Assembly (NCBI RefSeq): GCF_026967795.1
Contig: NZ_JAPVBH010000006.1
Span: 62,001-126,000 of the forward strand
Reading direction: 5' to 3'
Origin: Modestobacter sp. VKM Ac-2986
GTDB lineage: Bacteria; Actinomycetota; Actinomycetes; Mycobacteriales; Geodermatophilaceae
DNA length: 64,000 bases
Numbering within the stretch: position 1 is the stretch's first letter; the number at the start of each line of letters is the position of its first letter. The notes below the pieces were generated by a model. It saw nothing but the letters and a program-made list of their open reading frames with translations, was not told where the DNA came from and ran no database searches. The position numbers and the translations under genes were made by a program. Positions 58,926 through 64,000 of the stretch are shown here, piece after piece.

Positions 58926-59701
58926 TCAGCTGGACGGGACCGCGCCGGCGCGGAGGGCGCCGAGCAGGTCGTGGTTCAGCCGCGAGATGGTCTCCATCGA
59001 GATGCCCTTCGGGCAGACCGCGGAGCACTCGCCGATGTTGCTGCAGCCACCGAAGTCCTCGGCGTCCTGCTGGGCGACCATCTTCAGCACCCGGCTGTCG
59101 CGCTCGGGCTGGCCCTGCGGCATGAGACCGAGGTGGGCGACCTTGGCGGCGGTGAACAGCATCGCCGAGCCGTTCGGGCAGGCGGCGACGCAGGCGCCGC
59201 AGCCGATGCAGGTCGCGGCGTCGAACGCGGCGTCGGAGTCGTTCTTGGGCACCGGGGTGGCGTGTGCGTCCGGGGCCGTGCCGGTCGGGGCGCTGATGAA
59301 CCCGGCGGCGGAGATGATCCGGTCGAAGGCCGACCGGTCGACCGCGAGGTCCTTGACCACCGGGAAGCCGCCGGAGCGCCACGGCTCGATGTCCAGCACG
59401 TCACCGTCCTTGAAGGACCGCATGTGCAGCTGGCAGGTGGCGGTCTGCTCGGGGCCGTGCGCGATGCCGTCGATCATGACACCGCACGAGCCGCAGATGC
59501 CCTCACGGCAGTCGTGGTCGAAGGCGATCGGGTCGTCGTCCTCGAGGATCAGCTTCTCGTTGAGCACGTCGAGCATCTCGAGGAAGGACATGTCGGGCGA
59601 GACGTCGGTGACGTGGTAGGTCACCATCTTGCCCTTCTTGGTGCGGTCCCGCTGCCGCCAGATGTTCAGCGTCAGGCTCATCGTGCGGGTCTCGGTGCTG
59701 G

Positions 59702-59705
<4 letters not shown>
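58926..59705 (-). CDS. sdhB: Succinate dehydrogenase iron-sulfur subunit
   Basis: Electron-transfer subunit between SdhA flavin and the quinone site. The 259-residue protein has a [2Fe-2S] site [17 protein letters not shown] with a further Cys in TATCQLHMR. Two Cys-rich blocks for [4Fe-4S] and [3Fe-4S] are [16 protein letters not shown] and [17 protein letters not shown]. The start at 59705 overlaps the sdhA stop by four bases, so translation is coupled. Its end sits 25 bp from the bidirectional terminator. Confidence 0.97.
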
Positions 59706-61648
<1,943 letters not shown>

Positions 61649-61664
61649 GGCTGGGGCTCCTGTC

Positions 61665-62384
61665 TCAGTCGATCAGGCCGAAGGCGATGGACAGCGGCAC
61701 GAGCAGGAAGCCCGCGGTGAGCAGGGTGGCGACGACGTAGGCGATGGCGTTGACCGCGCGCTCGCGCTTCTTGTTCGTCTGGCCGAGGGTCTGCGTGGCG
61801 GCGAAGACGCCGTGCCGGATGTGCCAGCCCAGGATCAGCATCGAGGCCACGTAGAACAGCGTGATCGGGATGTTGGAGAAGCTGGCGATCAGCCGGTCGT
61901 AGGGGGTGGTCCCCGTGCCGGCCGGGTTCACGACCCCGAAGGTGAGGTCGAGGATGTGCCAGATGATGAACAGCGCCAGGATGACGCCGCCCCAGCGGAC
62001 GGTGCGCGAGGCGAAGCTCTGCTGCACCCGCTTCTTGGTCACGTAGGGCACCGGGCGGGCCCGGCGGGCCTGGCGCCAGAGCGAGATGGCCGCCCAGAAG
62101 TGCAGCACCACCGAGGCCAGCAGGACGAGCCGGATGATCCACAGCGTCGTCTGCTCCGGCACGGCGGGCTCGCCGATCGTGCGGATCCAGTGCGAGTAGC
62201 CGTTGAACTCCTCGGCTCCACCGAAGGCGTGGAGGTTGCCCACCATGTGGGCCAGCAAGTACAGGATCATGATGATCCCGGAGACCGCCATGACGGTCTT
62301 CTTCACGACCGAGTTGCTGAACCGCCCGGTCTTCGGGGCCCTGCGCTGGGCCGGTTGCGTCGTCACTGTCGCCACGGAGGCCAC
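61665..62384 (-). CDS. sdhC: Succinate dehydrogenase cytochrome b subunit
   Basis: The single large membrane anchor with heme and quinone sites. About five spans are visible: [80 protein letters not shown] and [19 protein letters not shown]. Heme-ligand His residues sit in [23 protein letters not shown] and ILGWHIRHG, a two-heme type like Bacillus. The start is chosen at the GTG 62384 (239 aa); 62366, 62375 and an ATG at 62438 are alternatives. First gene of the sdhCAB operon. Confidence 0.93.
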   Translation of the reverse strand: MASVATVTTQPAQRRAPKTGRFSNSVVKKTVMAVSGIIMILYLLAHMVGNLHAFGGAEEFNGYSHWIRTIGEPAVPEQTTLWIIRLVLLASVVLHFWAAISLWRQARRARPVPYVTKKRVQQSFASRTVRWGGVILALFIIWHILDLTFGVVNPAGTGTTPYDRLIASFSNIPITLFYVASMLILGWHIRHGVFAATQTLGQTNKKRERAVNAIAYVVATLLTAGFLLVPLSIAFGLID

Positions 62385-62584
62385 GGTAGGCCCACTCCAC
62401 ACGTGACACGCAGGTGAACCCGCCGTGACGGTCGTCATGTAAGGGCGTACTTCCTCCGGCAGCTGGGCAACACCGCGAGCCGACCGGGCTGTTCCCGGCC
62501 CTCCGGTGCCGTTGGACGGCCGTGTGCGCGGTGGAGGAAGATCGGCCCGCCCCGACCCGTGCAGTGCCCCGAGAGGACGACGCC

Positions 62585-63199
62585 GTGCCCGGACCCACCC
62601 GCGGTTTCCTCGGCCGCCGACGCAGCGCCGGCGACCCCCGGCTGCCACCCGGCCAGTACGACGCCGGCTCCGACTGGCCGGTGCTGACCGCCGAGCCCAC
62701 GCCGCGGATCACCCCCGAGACGTGGTCGATCACCGTCGACGGCGCGGTGGAGAACCCGACGACCTGGACCTGGGACGAGGCGCACGCGCTCCCGGGGGCC
62801 GAGTACCGCGGTGACATCCACTGCGTGACGACCTGGTCGAAGTTCGACACCCACTTCGGCGGCGTCAGCGTCGACTCGCTGCTGGAGGTCGCCCGGCCGA
62901 AGCCCGAGGGCCGGTTCGTCATGGAGACGGCCAAGACCGGCTACACGACCAACCTGCCGATCGAGGACGTCACCGGCGGCAAGGCGTGGCTGGTCTGGGA
63001 GTTCGACGGCAAGCCGCTCGCCGTCGAGCACGGTGGTCCGGTGCGGATGCTGGTGCCGCACCTGTACTTCTGGAAGAGCACCAAGTGGATCAGCCGGATC
63101 ACGGTCATGGAGCGCGACCAGCCCGGCTTCTGGGAGCAGAACGGCTACCACGACCGCGGCGACCCGTGGAAGCAGCAGCGTTACCAGGGCGACGCGTGA
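62585..63199 (+). CDS. Molybdopterin-dependent sulfite-oxidase-like oxidoreductase
   Basis: A 204-residue Mo-pterin domain protein. It has WSITVDGAVENPTTWTWDEA, a Cys ligand in YRGDIHCVTTWSKFDTHFGG (the metal-binding Cys of the family) and MLVPHLYFWKSTKWISRITV near the end. It lacks a Tat signal peptide, so it is probably cytoplasmic. The GTG at 62585 has GAGG upstream. It overlaps the next gene by four bases (GTGA), so it forms a two-gene electron-transfer unit. Substrate unknown. Confidence 0.9.
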   Translation: MPGPTRGFLGRRRSAGDPRLPPGQYDAGSDWPVLTAEPTPRITPETWSITVDGAVENPTTWTWDEAHALPGAEYRGDIHCVTTWSKFDTHFGGVSVDSLLEVARPKPEGRFVMETAKTGYTTNLPIEDVTGGKAWLVWEFDGKPLAVEHGGPVRMLVPHLYFWKSTKWISRITVMERDQPGFWEQNGYHDRGDPWKQQRYQGDA

Positions 63200-63957
63200 G
63201 CGACCCGGGCCCGAACTCGGGCGCGACCGGCCTCACCGCCGGAGGCGGCGCACCGGCGGGCGGCTGGACGACCGCGACCGTCTCCGGCGTCCGCCGCCCG
63301 ATCCCGAGGTCGGTGGAGCTGCGCCTGGACGTGCACGACCGCGTCGACCACCTGCCCGGTCAGCACTACGTAGTCCGGCTGACCGCCGAGGACGGCTACA
63401 CCGCGCAGCGGTCCTACTCGGTGGCCTCGCCGCCGGGTGACCCGCTGGTCGAGCTGTTCGTCGAGCGGCTGGACGACGGCGAGGTGTCGACCTACCTCGC
63501 CGACGTCGTCGAGCCCGGTGACGAGCTGGAGGTGCGCGGACCGATCGGCGGCTGGTTCGTCTGGGACGGCGTCACGCCCGCGCTGCTGGTCGGCGGCGGC
63601 AGCGGCGTCGTCCCGCTGGTGGCGATGGTGCGGCACGCCCGCGACATCGGGCGGCTGGACCTGCTGCGGGTCGCGGTCTCCGCCCGCACCCTGGCCGCGC
63701 TGCCCTACGCCGACGAGCTGGCCGAGGCCGGTGCGCAGATCGTGCTGACCCGTGAGGCGCGGGGCATCCGGCCGGCGTCCCGGCTGACCGGGATGGACCT
63801 CTTCCCGCTGGTCGAGCCGGGGCAGACGGTGTTCGTGTGCGGCTCGACCGGCTTCGCCACCACGGCCACCCAGCTGCTGGTCGAGCTCGGTGTGCCGACG
63901 ACGGCGATCCGGGTGGAGCAGTTCGGCCCGTCGGCGCTGGAGCTGCCGAAGCGCTGA
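63196..63957 (+). CDS. Ferredoxin-reductase-like FAD/NAD(P) oxidoreductase
   Basis: A 253-residue FNR-family protein. The FAD domain has LPGQHYVVRLTAEDGYTAQR, SYSVASPPGD (an RxYS motif) and GPIGGWFVWDG. The NAD(P) domain has ALLVGGGSGVVPLVAMVRHAR, and the end has VFVCGSTGFATTATQLLVELG. Coupled by GTGA to the molybdopterin gene, for which it likely feeds electrons. A short hairpin follows at 63962-63977. Confidence 0.92.
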   Translation: MSDPGPNSGATGLTAGGGAPAGGWTTATVSGVRRPIPRSVELRLDVHDRVDHLPGQHYVVRLTAEDGYTAQRSYSVASPPGDPLVELFVERLDDGEVSTYLADVVEPGDELEVRGPIGGWFVWDGVTPALLVGGGSGVVPLVAMVRHARDIGRLDLLRVAVSARTLAALPYADELAEAGAQIVLTREARGIRPASRLTGMDLFPLVEPGQTVFVCGSTGFATTATQLLVELGVPTTAIRVEQFGPSALELPKR

Positions 63958-63961
63958 CGGG

Positions 63962-63977
63962 CACCCCCTGCGGGGTG
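63962..63977 (+). terminator. Short hairpin after the ferredoxin-reductase gene
   Basis: 6-bp stem (63962-63967 with 63972-63977, loop CTGC) four bases beyond the stop codon. Weak, but well placed. Confidence 0.45.
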
Positions 63978-63981
63978 TGGG

Positions 63982-64000
63982 TAAGGACAGGCTAACCTCT
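63982..64000. promoter_or_regulatory. DtxR/IdeR-like iron box at the window edge
   Basis: TAAGGACAGGCTAACCTCT matches 14 of 19 positions of the DtxR/IdeR consensus TTAGGTTAGGCTAACCTAA, including the core AGGCTAACCT. It lies at the right edge, so the regulated gene (probably an iron-uptake or siderophore gene) is outside the window. The match is by eye. Confidence 0.55.

Overview
The window is a very GC-rich chromosomal segment from a motile, aerobic actinobacterium. The gene content includes DUF4245, DUF6542, a lipid-droplet-associated protein family, DUF222/HNH, many GAF-ANTAR regulators and a FliA/WhiG sigma factor. With the GTG starts and short GTGA/ATGA operon overlaps, this fits a Geodermatophilaceae-like bacterium (Blastococcus, Geodermatophilus or Modestobacter type). 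That placement is an inference from content and base composition. No rRNA, tRNA, CRISPR array or complete insertion sequence was seen.

Layout. 0-8.5 kb is the late (filament) flagellar region: fliS (cut by the window edge), fliD, fliC, a glycosyltransferase, a FliA/WhiG sigma factor, flgN, flgK, flgL and csrA. Two intergenic regions carry sigma-28-like promoter candidates with the same 16-nt spacer. 8.6-11.8 kb holds four unfamiliar genes, one a divergent sigma-70-like protein. 11.9-23.5 kb has an NlpC/P60 plus M15 cell-wall hydrolase, citrate synthase, a 1431-residue glycosyltransferase/methyltransferase fusion with sugar-modifying partners, and fumarase. 23.7-36.3 kb has tandem Cys-motif membrane proteins, glpX, xseAB, a D,D-carboxypeptidase, the lipid-droplet protein, ispH, rmuC and an Ada-AlkA/Ogt alkylation-repair pair. 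36.5-40.1 kb is an ABC exporter translationally coupled to a two-component system. It is followed by a DUF222-HNH gene with a LexA-like SOS box, and by ychF.

42.8-49.2 kb is a signalling island. It has two intact GAF-ANTAR genes, one ANTAR gene broken by an in-frame amber codon, an RsbW-type kinase, a frameshifted remnant of a second one, and a LOV-GAF-PP2C phosphatase that should sense blue light. Together they resemble a partner-switching stress circuit. 49.5-53.4 kb contains small membrane proteins, a LURP-one-like protein and a retron-type reverse transcriptase. Directly upstream of the reverse transcriptase is a structured 162-nt region bounded by a perfect 14-bp inverted repeat, exactly where a retron msr-msd RNA would lie. 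The enzyme departs from both retron signature motifs, which makes this locus the strongest candidate for something undescribed.

53.6-64 kb returns to general functions: an LLM flavin oxidoreductase, a RipA-like NlpC/P60 hydrolase, an SGNH hydrolase, a DCC-family protein, an endonuclease/phosphatase-family protein, a nucleotidyltransferase-like protein, sdhCAB, and a molybdopterin oxidoreductase coupled to a ferredoxin-reductase-like protein. The window ends in a DtxR/IdeR-like iron box.

How the parts connect: gltA, fumC and sdhCAB supply TCA-cycle enzymes. The flagellar genes, the glycosyltransferases and csrA plausibly act together in filament assembly, decoration and timing. The 43-49 kb island probably feeds light and redox or chemical input into stress sigma-factor control and ANTAR antitermination.
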